Part shown: positions 7,395 through 15,476 of the stretch, piece by piece
How positions within the stretch are numbered: position 1 is the first letter of the stretch
Layout: every line of letters begins with the position of its first letter
Assembly (NCBI GenBank): GCA_937925605.1
Contig: CALALV010000045.1
Location: 1-22,707 of the forward strand
DNA length: 22,707 nt
Reading direction: 5' to 3'
From: an uncultured Woeseia sp.
Lineage (GTDB): Bacteria > Pseudomonadota > Gammaproteobacteria > Steroidobacterales > Woeseiaceae
Made by a program: the position numbers and the translations under genes
Notes under the pieces: generated by a model
What the model saw: the letters and a program-made list of their open reading frames with translations, nothing else
The model's database searches: none
What the model was told of the DNA's origin: nothing

Positions 7395-8978
7395 ATGCCA
7401 TCACTGTTGCATGAATTGCCGATAGCGAGCGCCGAGGCCGCTCCCGACCAGCCGGCCCTGTGCACGGCGGCGGAGACGCTGAGCTACGCCGGGCTCGTGG
7501 AGCGGGCCGGCCGCGTCGTGACCGGCCTCGCCGACTGCGGCACGCGGCCGGGCGACCGCATCGGGCTTCTCGCCGACAAGAACGTCGACTGCTATGTGGG
7601 CCTGTACGGCATCCTGATGGCGGGCTGTGCCTACGTGCCGCTGGACCGGCGTGCGCCGGCCGAGCGGCTCGGCTACATCATCGGGGATTGCGACATCCGC
7701 GTGCTGGTCTGCACGGCACGCGGGCTGAAGGCGCTCGCCGACCACGCCGACGCGCTCGCCAACGTCGAGCACGTCCTGCTGCTCGATGCAGATGAGGCCG
7801 AACTCGCCGGCGACTGCCACCTTCTCGGCCGCGCGGCGCTCAAGGCGCTCGAGCCGTCGGCACCGCGGCACGTGGTCGATACCGATCTCGCCTACATCCT
7901 GTACACGTCCGGATCCACGGGCCGTCCGAAGGGCGTCATGATCAGCCACGCGGTGTCGATGTCCTTCGTGCGCTGGTCCGCCCGCCAGGCGGGACTGACG
8001 GCCGGCGACCGCCTGTCCGGGCACGCGCCGCTGCATTTCGACCTGTCGGTCTTCGACATCTTTTCCTGCGCGAAGGCGGGCGCGACGCTCTACCCGGTCC
8101 CGGAAGGGGCCTCGACCTTCCCCAGCCGGCTCAACGACTGGATGATCGAGCAGCGCATCACGGTCTGGTACTCGGTGCCGTCGATCCTGTCGATGATGGC
8201 GAAGCAGGCGGGCTTCGGGGATCGCGAATTCCCGGACCTGCGCGTCCTGCTGTTCGCCGGCGAGGTGTTCCCGGCGAAGTACCTCAAACTGTGGCTGGCC
8301 CAGTGCCCCGGCACCGAGTTCATGAACTGGTACGGCCCGACGGAGACGAACGTCATCACCAGCTACACGGTGGACCGCCCGGCCGAGGAGATCGACGGCC
8401 CGGTGCCGATCGGCAAGACCACCTCGAACGCGGCGCTTTACCGCATTGACGACGACGGCGGACTGGTCGAGGACCCGGACACGGTCGGCCAGCTCTGCGC
8501 GCGCGGTCCCTGCGTGGCGCTCGGCTACTGGGGCGACGAGGAAAAGACCCGCGCCGGCTTCCTGCCGAACGAACGGCAGCCGTGGCTGCGCGAGCGCATC
8601 TACAAGACCGGCGACCTGGTCAAGCTCGACGCCGACGGCAACTACGTATACCTCGGCCGCGCGGATCACCAGGTAAAATGCCGGGGTTACCGGATCGAGC
8701 TCGGCGAGATCGAAACCGCCCTGTACCGCGACGCGGCGATCCAGGAGGCCGCCGTGATCCCGGTGCCGGACGACACGATCGGCAACCGCCTGGTCGCCTT
8801 CGTCTCGTCCTCGAAATTCAACGGATCCGTACCGGACCGGGTGGTCGACAACGTCAAGGGCTTCCTGCCGCACTACATGCTGCCGGACCGCTTCGTGGCG
8901 CTCGACCAGCTGCCGAAAACCAGCAACGGCAAAATCGACCGTCAGGCACTGACACGACAAGCCGAACAGTTACAATGA
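7395..8978 (+). CDS. AMP-forming adenylation enzyme (amino acid/acyl ligase) acting with a carrier protein
   Basis: This is a stand-alone adenylation domain of 527 residues in the acyl-CoA synthetase/NRPS A-domain superfamily. The core motifs are all present: YTSGSTGRPKG (A3, from residue 170), HFDLSVFDIF (A4, Asp216), NWYGPTETN (A5), YKTGDLVKLD (A7), GRADHQVKCRGYRIELGEIE (A8) and TSNGKIDRQAL with the A10 Lys513. Asp216 in A4 is the residue that binds the amino group in amino-acid-activating A domains. Reading the specificity positions against GrsA by eye gives D-L-F-Y-L-A-W-V-I, close to the proline code of pyrrole-forming enzymes (D-L-L-Y-L-A-L-V-C as I recall it). An acyl ligase of the exosortase-A-associated kind is the alternative. 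ATG 7395 is preferred over an upstream GTG at 7374 because the family starts near LLHEL. The carrier protein gene follows after 22 nt. Confidence 0.85.
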   Translation: MPSLLHELPIASAEAAPDQPALCTAAETLSYAGLVERAGRVVTGLADCGTRPGDRIGLLADKNVDCYVGLYGILMAGCAYVPLDRRAPAERLGYIIGDCDIRVLVCTARGLKALADHADALANVEHVLLLDADEAELAGDCHLLGRAALKALEPSAPRHVVDTDLAYILYTSGSTGRPKGVMISHAVSMSFVRWSARQAGLTAGDRLSGHAPLHFDLSVFDIFSCAKAGATLYPVPEGASTFPSRLNDWMIEQRITVWYSVPSILSMMAKQAGFGDREFPDLRVLLFAGEVFPAKYLKLWLAQCPGTEFMNWYGPTETNVITSYTVDRPAEEIDGPVPIGKTTSNAALYRIDDDGGLVEDPDTVGQLCARGPCVALGYWGDEEKTRAGFLPNERQPWLRERIYKTGDLVKLDADGNYVYLGRADHQVKCRGYRIELGEIETALYRDAAIQEAAVIPVPDDTIGNRLVAFVSSSKFNGSVPDRVVDNVKGFLPHYMLPDRFVALDQLPKTSNGKIDRQALTRQAEQLQ

Positions 8979-9000
8979 CTACCATCGAATGGAGAATGGC

Positions 9001-9246
9001 ATGAGCCAGATCGTCGAATCCGTACAGGGGTTCATTTCCGAGGAAATCATGCGGGGCTCGTCCGGCAAGGACCTGGACCCGAACGTGTCGCTGCTCGAGG
9101 AAGGCATCCTCGACTCGCTGGGCCTGCAGCAGCTGATCACGTTTCTCGAACAGAAGTTTGGGATCACCGTGGACGACGAAGACCTCATGCCCGAAAATTT
9201 CGAGACCGTGAATTCGATCGCGGAGCTCGTCGAGAAGAACCAGTAG
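9001..9246 (+). CDS. Acyl/peptidyl carrier protein
   Basis: This is an 81-residue acidic protein with the phosphopantetheine attachment motif EEGILDSLGLQQL, in which Ser39 is the modified residue. Charged helices on either side, ending FETVNSIAELVEKNQ, are standard for the family. The ATG at 9001 is preferred over one at 8989 because GGAGA at 8991-8995 is well spaced from it. It lies between the adenylation enzyme and an acyl-CoA dehydrogenase homologue in one operon. The likely job is to hold the activated substrate as a thioester while a flavoprotein oxidises it. It is not the housekeeping fatty-acid ACP, judging by context and sequence. Confidence 0.93.
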   Translation: MSQIVESVQGFISEEIMRGSSGKDLDPNVSLLEEGILDSLGLQQLITFLEQKFGITVDDEDLMPENFETVNSIAELVEKNQ

Positions 9247-9285
9247 CTCGCGACGCGCCGGCCCGACCTGCGCAGGGAGACAGAC

Positions 9286-10533
9286 ATGGCAAAGTCCCAG
9301 AAAAAAGTGGCCGTCCTCTCATCGGACGAGAAAACCCGCGAACAGCTCATGAGCGTGTGCCAGGAGCTGTCCGCGAAATTCGCGGAGCGGGCGGAGAAGC
9401 ATGATCGCGAGGGCTCCTTCCCGGTCGAGAACTTCCAGGACATCAAGGATGCCGGCCTGCTCGGCATCATGGTGCCGCGCGAGTTCGGCGGCTGGGGCGC
9501 GGATTTCCTGACCTACACCAAGGCGCTGGAAATCCTCGCGAGCGGCGATGCCTCGACCAGCCTCGCGTACAACATGCACAACATCACGGTCGGCAGCCTC
9601 GCCGAGGTGCCGGTCGCCGAGGGCGACGACCGCCGCTCGGCCGCCGTCAACGACTTCCGCGACTGGGTGTACGACCAGGTCATCAACGAGAAGAAGGTGT
9701 TTGCCTCGGCGACCTCGGAGCCCGGCATCGCGTTCCACATCAGCCACCTGAAGTCGGCCTACGACCGCACCGACGGCGGCTTCATCCTGAACGGCCAGAA
9801 GTCATTCGTGTCGATGGCCGGCTACGCCGATTACTACGTCGTCGCGGCGCGCGCCGCGCGCTCGAAGTCGGCGCAGGCGGCGGTGTCCTTCCTGGTCGTC
9901 GACCGAGACGCGGAAGGCGTGACGATGAAGAATATCTGGGACGTGCTCGGCATGCGCTCGACGTCGACCAACCCGGTGACCTTCAAGGACGTGTTCGTGC
10001 CGAAGGAGCGGCTCTACCTCGCCTCCGAGGGCCTCGCGCTGTACAAGATCGCGCGCGAGCCGCACTGGCTGGTGGGCGGCTACATCGGCGTCTACCTCGG
10101 CATCCTGACGGCGACCTTCGACTTCCTGATCGACTACCTCGGCAAGAAGATGATCCCCGGTACCGAGACGCCGCTGTCCAAGGATCCGCTGGTGCAGCAC
10201 CAGACCGGGCAGCTGTACTCCGACCTGACCTCGGCGCGGCTCGCGACCTACCACGCGGCCTCGCTGGTCGACTCGGACCGCGGCAGCGACGAGGCGAACG
10301 CGGCGATTCACCATGCCAAGTACCTCGTCAGCGAGCTGGGCCCGAGCATGACCGCGAGCGCGATCCGCATGTGCGGCGCGACGACGCTGGCGAAGCGCCT
10401 GCCGCTCGAGCGCTACTACCGCGAGTCGCGCTGCGGCGCGCTGATGCCGGCGCAGAGCGACGACTGCCTCGTCTACATGGGCAAGGCGGCCTTCGGCGCG
10501 AACCTGAAGAACCCGATCGAGACCTACTGGTAG
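9286..10533 (+). CDS. Acyl-CoA dehydrogenase-like flavoprotein lacking the usual catalytic Glu
   Basis: This 415-residue protein has the acyl-CoA dehydrogenase fold: an N-terminal helical domain with GLLGIMVPREFGGWGAD, a middle beta-domain with FASATSEPGIAFH and LNGQKSFVSMAGYADYYVVAAR, and a C-terminal helical domain. The start has a good AGGGAGA site. In the C-terminal domain, where canonical members have YEGTSEIQ, this protein reads ALMPAQSDDC (Pro388 by alignment). The alternative Glu position of isovaleryl-CoA dehydrogenase-type enzymes falls in EPHWLVGGYIGVYLG and has no obvious Glu in register. It may use another base, act on a carrier-bound substrate, or do different flavin chemistry. 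It follows the carrier protein gene by 39 nt and ends just before a bidirectional terminator. Confidence 0.85.
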   Translation: MAKSQKKVAVLSSDEKTREQLMSVCQELSAKFAERAEKHDREGSFPVENFQDIKDAGLLGIMVPREFGGWGADFLTYTKALEILASGDASTSLAYNMHNITVGSLAEVPVAEGDDRRSAAVNDFRDWVYDQVINEKKVFASATSEPGIAFHISHLKSAYDRTDGGFILNGQKSFVSMAGYADYYVVAARAARSKSAQAAVSFLVVDRDAEGVTMKNIWDVLGMRSTSTNPVTFKDVFVPKERLYLASEGLALYKIAREPHWLVGGYIGVYLGILTATFDFLIDYLGKKMIPGTETPLSKDPLVQHQTGQLYSDLTSARLATYHAASLVDSDRGSDEANAAIHHAKYLVSELGPSMTASAIRMCGATTLAKRLPLERYYRESRCGALMPAQSDDCLVYMGKAAFGANLKNPIETYW

Positions 10534-10576
10534 GAAGCGGCGGCTCCGCAACGGAACCGCGCGCGCACTGCAAGGA

Positions 10577-10610
10577 AAAAGGCGACCGGCCCCGCGGCCG
10601 GTCGCCTTTT
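10577..10610. terminator. Bidirectional intrinsic terminator between convergent genes
   Basis: An 11-bp perfect GC-rich stem (10581-10591 with 10596-10606, loop CCGC) is flanked by AAAA on the left and TTTT on the right, so it can terminate from both sides. It sits between the plus-strand carrier-protein operon and the minus-strand dehydrogenase gene, 3 nt from the latter's stop codon. Confidence 0.9.
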
Positions 10611-10612
10611 GT

Positions 10613-11770
10613 TCAGATGCCCTGCAGCTTGGCGATCGTGTTACGCAGCGTCTCCGAGGTGCCGGCCCAGATCGTGCTCGACAGCGAGTCGCGCATGTCC
10701 TGCTGGATCGACCAGTCGTGGCAGACGCCGCGGCCGCCCCAGATCTGCGTCGCGTCGAGCATCGACTGCTTGAAGCTCTCGGTCACGTAGAGCTTTGCGA
10801 TCGCGACGTCGCCCAGGAACTTGCCGATCTCGCCTTCCGATTCGGTCAGGCGGCCGCACAGGTCGTAGATCACCTGGCGCGCGACCTGTGTTTTCATCGT
10901 CATGTCGGCGATCTTCGACGAGATCTGCTGGTAGTTGCCGATCGTCTTGCCGAACTGCTGGCGCTCCTTCGCCCACTTGACGGTCTCGCGGAGCACGCGG
11001 CTCATCGGGCCGATGCAGATGCCCATCAGCATGATGCGCTCCCAGCCGATCGAGTACTTGATGACGTTCAGGCCACCGCCGACGCCGCCGATGATGTGCG
11101 AGTCCGGCACGAACACGTTCTCGAACCGCAGCCGGCCCATCGAGCAGGTGCGCAGGGTCGCCTTGTCGTAGGGCTCGGCGTGCGACACGCCGTCCCAGTC
11201 GAGGTCGACCATGAACCCGGTGAAATCGAACGGTGAGCGGTTGTTCGCGGTCTTCGCGAACACGAGGCAGCAGGTCGAGTCCAGCGAGTTGGTCGTGAAC
11301 GCCTTGCTGCCGTTCAGGCGATAGCCGCCCTCGACCTTCTCGGCGGTCGTCTCGATCGAGTAGATGTCGCTGCCGGCGGTCTCCTCGCTGAAACCGAGGC
11401 AGGCGCGATGCTCGCCGGAAATGAGCGCGGGCAGGTAGCGCTTGCGCAGGTCCTCGGAGGCCGTCGACATCAGCGCGAGCTGGATGCCGCTGATCTGCGA
11501 GCTCATCGCGAAGAAGAAGCCGCTGTCGTGGCAGCCCTCGCACATGCCCTCGATGGCCGCAATGGCGTGGCCGTAGGACCTGCCCTGGCCACCGTACTCC
11601 TCCGGCATGCACATGCCGAGCACGCCGGCGTCACAGCATTTCTGCCAGCGTTCGACCGAGAACTCCTTGTCGGCGTCGCGCTGCCGCCAGTCGCCCGCCA
11701 GCTCTTTTTCAGCGAACTCCCGGAACCGGGTCCTGGTTTCTTCCAGGCTCTTGTCCTGCCATGGTTGCAT
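10613..11770 (-). CDS. Acyl-CoA dehydrogenase homologue resembling prolyl-carrier-protein oxidases
   Basis: This 385-residue flavoprotein has a good GAGGAA ribosome site before ATG 11770. The canonical C-terminal Glu is replaced: YEGTSEIQ becomes IWAGTSETL, with Ala where Glu is expected. A Glu is present instead in SIGWERIMLM (Glu244), the helix position used as catalytic base by isovaleryl-CoA dehydrogenase and by prolyl-PCP oxidases. Other stretches that recall PltE/RedW/AnaB-type enzymes are PEEYGGQGRSYGHAI, CEGCHDSGFFFAMS and MRDSLSSTIWAGTSE. The gene faces the adenylation enzyme and carrier protein operon, which would be its natural partners. It lies 53 nt downstream of another dehydrogenase gene and probably shares its transcript. 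The link to proline oxidation is from pattern memory and needs a tree. Confidence 0.85.
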   Translation of the reverse strand: MQPWQDKSLEETRTRFREFAEKELAGDWRQRDADKEFSVERWQKCCDAGVLGMCMPEEYGGQGRSYGHAIAAIEGMCEGCHDSGFFFAMSSQISGIQLALMSTASEDLRKRYLPALISGEHRACLGFSEETAGSDIYSIETTAEKVEGGYRLNGSKAFTTNSLDSTCCLVFAKTANNRSPFDFTGFMVDLDWDGVSHAEPYDKATLRTCSMGRLRFENVFVPDSHIIGGVGGGLNVIKYSIGWERIMLMGICIGPMSRVLRETVKWAKERQQFGKTIGNYQQISSKIADMTMKTQVARQVIYDLCGRLTESEGEIGKFLGDVAIAKLYVTESFKQSMLDATQIWGGRGVCHDWSIQQDMRDSLSSTIWAGTSETLRNTIAKLQGI

Positions 11771-11823
11771 CGTGCTTCCTCACCTTGGTCCTGCGTTGGA
11801 ATACTGAAGTCGCGGCCGCGCGC

Positions 11824-13515
11824 TCACGCGAGCCACTTCGAATACCGTCCTTTCTCCAGCGCCGCCAGCCTGCCGACCGCGAACGCGTAGGCATCGAGCG
11901 CATAGCGGCGGGCGAGGGCGTCGCCGCCCGGCGCATCGGCCGCCTGCCGGAGCAGCGCCCAGGCGCCGAAGACCTGGCTGTAGACGTCGGCCAGGTCGCG
12001 GGCCGCGGCGTCCGCGAAGGCCTGCGAGCCGCGCGCCTTGATCGTCTCGAGCAGCTGCCGGCACAGTTCGCGGTTGCGGCGGACCTGGTCGGCGACGTCG
12101 GCGACGGCGGCCGGGTAGTCGGCGGCGGCCCACTCGTCGAATAGGTCGCCGAGCGCATCGGCCTGGATGTGCTTGAGCGACGCGGCCACCTGCACCTGGC
12201 TCGTGCCCTCGTAGATCGTCGTGATGCGGACGTCGCGGACCAGCCGCTCGACGCCGGTCTCCCACATGTAGCCGAGCCCGCCGAAGACCTGCTGTGCCTG
12301 CAGGCAGACGTCCTGCGAGGCCTCGGTGACGACGTACTTGACCAGCGGCGACAGCAGGTTCGAGTAGCGGCTCGCCCGGCGCAGGCGCTCGCGCGCTTCG
12401 GCCATGTCCGCTTCCTTGACGTGGCCGTGCTCGATGGCCTCGGCGAGGTGCACCTTGAGGTCGAGCCAGGGCACGCTCTCGTAGAGCATCGCGCGGCAGG
12501 CGGCCAGCGTCTGCTGCATGTCCTCGAGCATCTCGGCGACGGCGGGGAATTCCTCGATGCGGCGCCCGAACTGGACGCGCTCGGCGGCGTAGTCGCGCGC
12601 CTGCTCGTACGCGCCCTGCGCGATGCCGAGCGCCTGCGCCGCGACGCTGTAGCGCGCCTGCGCGAGGCTCTCGAGCACGTACTTGGTCAGGCCGGCCTTG
12701 CGCTTGCCGACCAGCTCGGCCGGGGCGCCGTCGAAGACCAGCTCGCAGGTCGGCGAGCCGTGCAGGCCCATCTTCTTTTCGACCTTGGCCACGCGGACCT
12801 TGTCCGACTTCGGACACACGAACAGCGACAGGCCGAAGATGTTCGAGATCTTCGCCTCGGAGCGGGCCAGCACCATCAGCACGTCGCCGCAGCCGTTGGA
12901 AATGAAGTGCTTGACGCCGTGCAGCCGCCACTGGCCGTCCTCGCCTTCCTCGGCGCGCAGGCTGATGGCCTGCAGGTCGGAGCCGGCACCCGGCTCGGAC
13001 AGCACGATGGCGCCGATCAGCTCGCCGCTCGCGAGCCCGGGCAGGTAGCGCGCTGCCTGTTCCGCGGTACCGAAGCGGGCGATCAGCTCGCCGACGTCCT
13101 GGTAGCCGAACAGCGTCATCAGCGAGGCGTCGGCGCGCGAGACCATTTCGATCATCATCATGTAGATCGACGCCGGGAAGGCGGCGCCGCCGTGCTCGCG
13201 GGGCAGCATGACGCCCATGAAGCCGGATTCGGCAAGCTTGCGGCGCGCCTCCTCGGTGCCGGGCGCGTATTCGACGCGGCCGTCGACGTGGCGCGTGCCG
13301 TCGCGGTCGATCTCCGCGCTCTTCGCCGCGATGAAATTGCCGCAGATGTCGCCGAGCACCTCCAGCGCCTCGCGGAAGTTCTCGCGTGCCTCGGCGTAGT
13401 CAGACGGCCCGTCGGCGTCGCCGTAGCCGTTCTCCATCAGGCCGACGACCTCGGTCAGGTCGAGCGTGCTGAAATGCCGCGTCAGGTCGGCGTTGTCACT
13501 GAAAAAATTCGGCAT
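11824..13515 (-). CDS. Acyl-CoA dehydrogenase, long FadE/DmdC-like type
   Basis: This 563-residue enzyme is longer than standard acyl-CoA dehydrogenases. The extra length is an N-terminal extension and a C-terminal helical region like that of DmdC-type and related FadE-like proteins. The middle domain has VLSEPGAGSDLQAISLRA and the lid LHGVKHFISNGCGD. The catalytic site is intact: TTIYEGTSQVQ with Glu436 as base, preceded by QQVFGGLGYMWETGVERLVRD. It should oxidise a medium-, branched- or methylthio-acyl-CoA with FAD and pass electrons to ETF; the substrate cannot be read from sequence. It starts at ATG 13515 with only a weak ribosome site. It is followed after 53 nt by the prolyl-oxidase-like homologue. 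Its divergent neighbour is gltX. Confidence 0.9.
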   Translation of the reverse strand: MPNFFSDNADLTRHFSTLDLTEVVGLMENGYGDADGPSDYAEARENFREALEVLGDICGNFIAAKSAEIDRDGTRHVDGRVEYAPGTEEARRKLAESGFMGVMLPREHGGAAFPASIYMMMIEMVSRADASLMTLFGYQDVGELIARFGTAEQAARYLPGLASGELIGAIVLSEPGAGSDLQAISLRAEEGEDGQWRLHGVKHFISNGCGDVLMVLARSEAKISNIFGLSLFVCPKSDKVRVAKVEKKMGLHGSPTCELVFDGAPAELVGKRKAGLTKYVLESLAQARYSVAAQALGIAQGAYEQARDYAAERVQFGRRIEEFPAVAEMLEDMQQTLAACRAMLYESVPWLDLKVHLAEAIEHGHVKEADMAEARERLRRASRYSNLLSPLVKYVVTEASQDVCLQAQQVFGGLGYMWETGVERLVRDVRITTIYEGTSQVQVAASLKHIQADALGDLFDEWAAADYPAAVADVADQVRRNRELCRQLLETIKARGSQAFADAAARDLADVYSQVFGAWALLRQAADAPGGDALARRYALDAYAFAVGRLAALEKGRYSKWLA

Positions 13516-13836
13516 GTCACTTGGCCGTGCGGGCGGACGAAGGTAGCTTGCGGGACGGAGGCTGCGGCATCGTTCTTGGTTGTTGCGGAAGCGTCCGCCG
13601 GTCTCTCGGAAACCGGCGCGGGGTCGTCCGCGCCGGGCCGAATTACAGTATCAAAATGCCCGTGGAACTGCAGATTTTTTCGGGCGATATTGTCAAAAAC
13701 GTGACGCCGTGCACGCGCGGGCGTCGGCACTGGCGCACGCGCGGTCCGGACCCAATTGAGCGCGCCCGCCGCGCGCGCCCGGCCTGTCCGCGGCTTCTGC
13801 TAAAATGCGCGCCTTTTTCCCCGCGAGCGTGACGAA
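13516..13836. promoter_or_regulatory. Divergent intergenic region between the acyl-CoA dehydrogenase gene and gltX
   Basis: For gltX, an extended -10 (TGCTAAAAT, 13798-13806) lies 30 nt before the start with no good -35. For the minus strand, a TTGACA at 13696-13691 could be a -35, but the hexamer 17 nt on is not -10-like; GATACTGTAAT at about 13652-13642 is an alternative -10 region. I see no gene in this stretch. Confidence 0.45.
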
Positions 13837-15252
13837 ATGACGGTCAAGACCCGGTTCGCGCCGAGCCCGACGGGCGTGCTGCACCTGGGCAGCGTACGCA
13901 CGGCGCTCTTCTGCTACCTGTACGCGAGGCACCGTAACGGTGCATTCGTGCTGCGCATCGAGGACACGGACCGCGAGCGCTCGACCGAGGAGAACGTCAC
14001 GGCCATCCTGGACGGGCTCGAATGGCTGGGGCTCGAGGCCGACGAGGGCCCGTACTTCCAGACCCGGCGCTTCGACCGCTACCGCGAGGTGCTGGACGCC
14101 TGGCTCGAGGCCGGCAAGGCCTACCGCTGCTATTGCACGCGCGAGGAGCTGGCCGCGCTGAAAGAAAAACAGCTCGCGGCCGGCGAGCACGTCGGCTACG
14201 ACGGCCGCTGCCGGGACGGCGCCGAGCCGCGCCCGGGCGTCGAGCCGGTCATCCGCTTCCGCAATCCGCAAAGCGGCAGCGTGACCGTCGATGACCGCGT
14301 CCGCGGCCGGGTCACGTTTGACAATGCGCAGCTCGACGACCTGGTCATCGCCCGCTCGGACGGTACGCCGACCTACAACTTCACGGTCGTCGTGGACGAC
14401 TTCGACATGGGCATCACGCACGTGATCCGCGGCGACGACCACCTGAATAACGCGCCGCGGCAGATGAACCTGCTGGCGGCGCTGGGCGGCGAGCCGCCGG
14501 TTTACGCACACCTGCCGATGATCCTCGGCGCCGACGGCGCAAAGCTGTCGAAGCGCCACGGCGCGGTCGACATTCGCGATTACCGGGACCAGGGCTACCT
14601 GCCGGAGGCAATGCTCAACTACCTCGTGCGGCTCGGCTGGTCGCACGGCGACCAGGAGGTGTTCAGCCTCGACGAGATGATCGAGCTGTTCGACCTCGAC
14701 GACGTCAACGCCTCGGCGTCCGCGTTCAACCCGGAAAAGCTCGCCTGGATCAACCAGCAGCACATCATCGCGCTGTCCACAGAAGAACTCGGCGCGCGGC
14801 TGCGGCCGTTCCTCGAGCGTCGCGGCCTCGACCCGGCGGCCGGACCGGCGCCCGAGCGGGTCGCCGAGGCCTTCCGCGAGCGGGCCGAGACGCTGGCCGC
14901 GATGGCCGACAGCGCGGCCTGGTGCTACGAGGACTTCGCCGAGCCGCAGCCGAAGGCCGCGAAGCAGCACCTGCGGCCGGTCGTGCTCGAGCCCCTGCGG
15001 GCCCTGCGCGAGCGCTTCGCCGGCCTCGCGGACTGGGCCGAGGCCGGAATCCTCGAGGCGGTCCGCGCGGTGGCGGAGGAGGCGGGCCTCAATCTGGGCA
15101 AGCTGGGCCAGCCGCTCAGGGTCGCCGTGACCGGCGGCCCGGCCTCGCCGCCGATCGACGTCACGGTGGCGCTGGCCGGCCGGGAGCGGACGCTCGCTCG
15201 CCTGGATCGCGCGATTTCCTTCATCGAGACCCGGGCCGCGGCCGCCGGCTGA
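13837..15252 (+). CDS. gltX: Glutamate--tRNA ligase
   Basis: This 471-residue class I aminoacyl-tRNA synthetase charges tRNA-Glu. The N-terminus carries the nucleotide-binding FAPSPTGVLHLGSVRTAL (HIGH-type motif at residues 16-19), followed by FVLRIEDTDRERS. The KMSKS-type motif is KLSKRHG, from residue 236. The C-terminal anticodon-binding domain is full length and ends normally. Its length matches bacterial GluRS. It is the housekeeping core of this region: its cognate tRNA-Glu gene lies 148 nt downstream, behind tRNA-Ala. The ATG at 13837 is the only sensible start, although the ribosome site (GAGCGTGACGAA) is weak. Confidence 0.97.
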   Translation: MTVKTRFAPSPTGVLHLGSVRTALFCYLYARHRNGAFVLRIEDTDRERSTEENVTAILDGLEWLGLEADEGPYFQTRRFDRYREVLDAWLEAGKAYRCYCTREELAALKEKQLAAGEHVGYDGRCRDGAEPRPGVEPVIRFRNPQSGSVTVDDRVRGRVTFDNAQLDDLVIARSDGTPTYNFTVVVDDFDMGITHVIRGDDHLNNAPRQMNLLAALGGEPPVYAHLPMILGADGAKLSKRHGAVDIRDYRDQGYLPEAMLNYLVRLGWSHGDQEVFSLDEMIELFDLDDVNASASAFNPEKLAWINQQHIIALSTEELGARLRPFLERRGLDPAAGPAPERVAEAFRERAETLAAMADSAAWCYEDFAEPQPKAAKQHLRPVVLEPLRALRERFAGLADWAEAGILEAVRAVAEEAGLNLGKLGQPLRVAVTGGPASPPIDVTVALAGRERTLARLDRAISFIETRAAAAG

Positions 15253-15268
15253 ACCCCGGGGCAGTCGA

Positions 15269-15297
15269 TTGACAGGCTGGCGCAGCGCCCGTAAAGT
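15269..15297 (+). promoter_or_regulatory. Sigma-70 promoter of the tRNA-Ala/tRNA-Glu unit
   Basis: A perfect -35 TTGACA (15269-15274) and TAAAGT -10 (15292-15297) are separated by 17 nt and followed by a GC-rich discriminator, as expected for stringently controlled stable-RNA promoters. Transcription should start a few bases before tRNA-Ala. Confidence 0.85.
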
Positions 15298-15309
15298 CGC
15301 GCGTTCCGT

Positions 15310-15385
<76 letters not shown>

Positions 15386-15400
15386 CCGACTTCGGTACCC

Positions 15401-15476
15401 GTCCCCATCGTCTAGAGGCCTAGGACACCGCCCTTTCACGGCGGTAACAGGGGTTCGAATCCCCTTGGGGACGCCA
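15401..15476 (+). tRNA. tRNA-Glu (TTC anticodon), integration target of the island
   Basis: A 76-nt cloverleaf with encoded CCA: acceptor stem GTCCCCA/TGGGGAC, anticodon stem CCGCC/GGCGG with loop CTTTCAC (anticodon TTC), T arm AGGGGTTCGAATCCCCT. The gene is complete. The serine recombinase gene on the other strand ends inside it, with the stop codon at 15438-15436 overlapping the anticodon. The 3' half of the tRNA therefore marks the left junction of the island. Confidence 0.97.
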
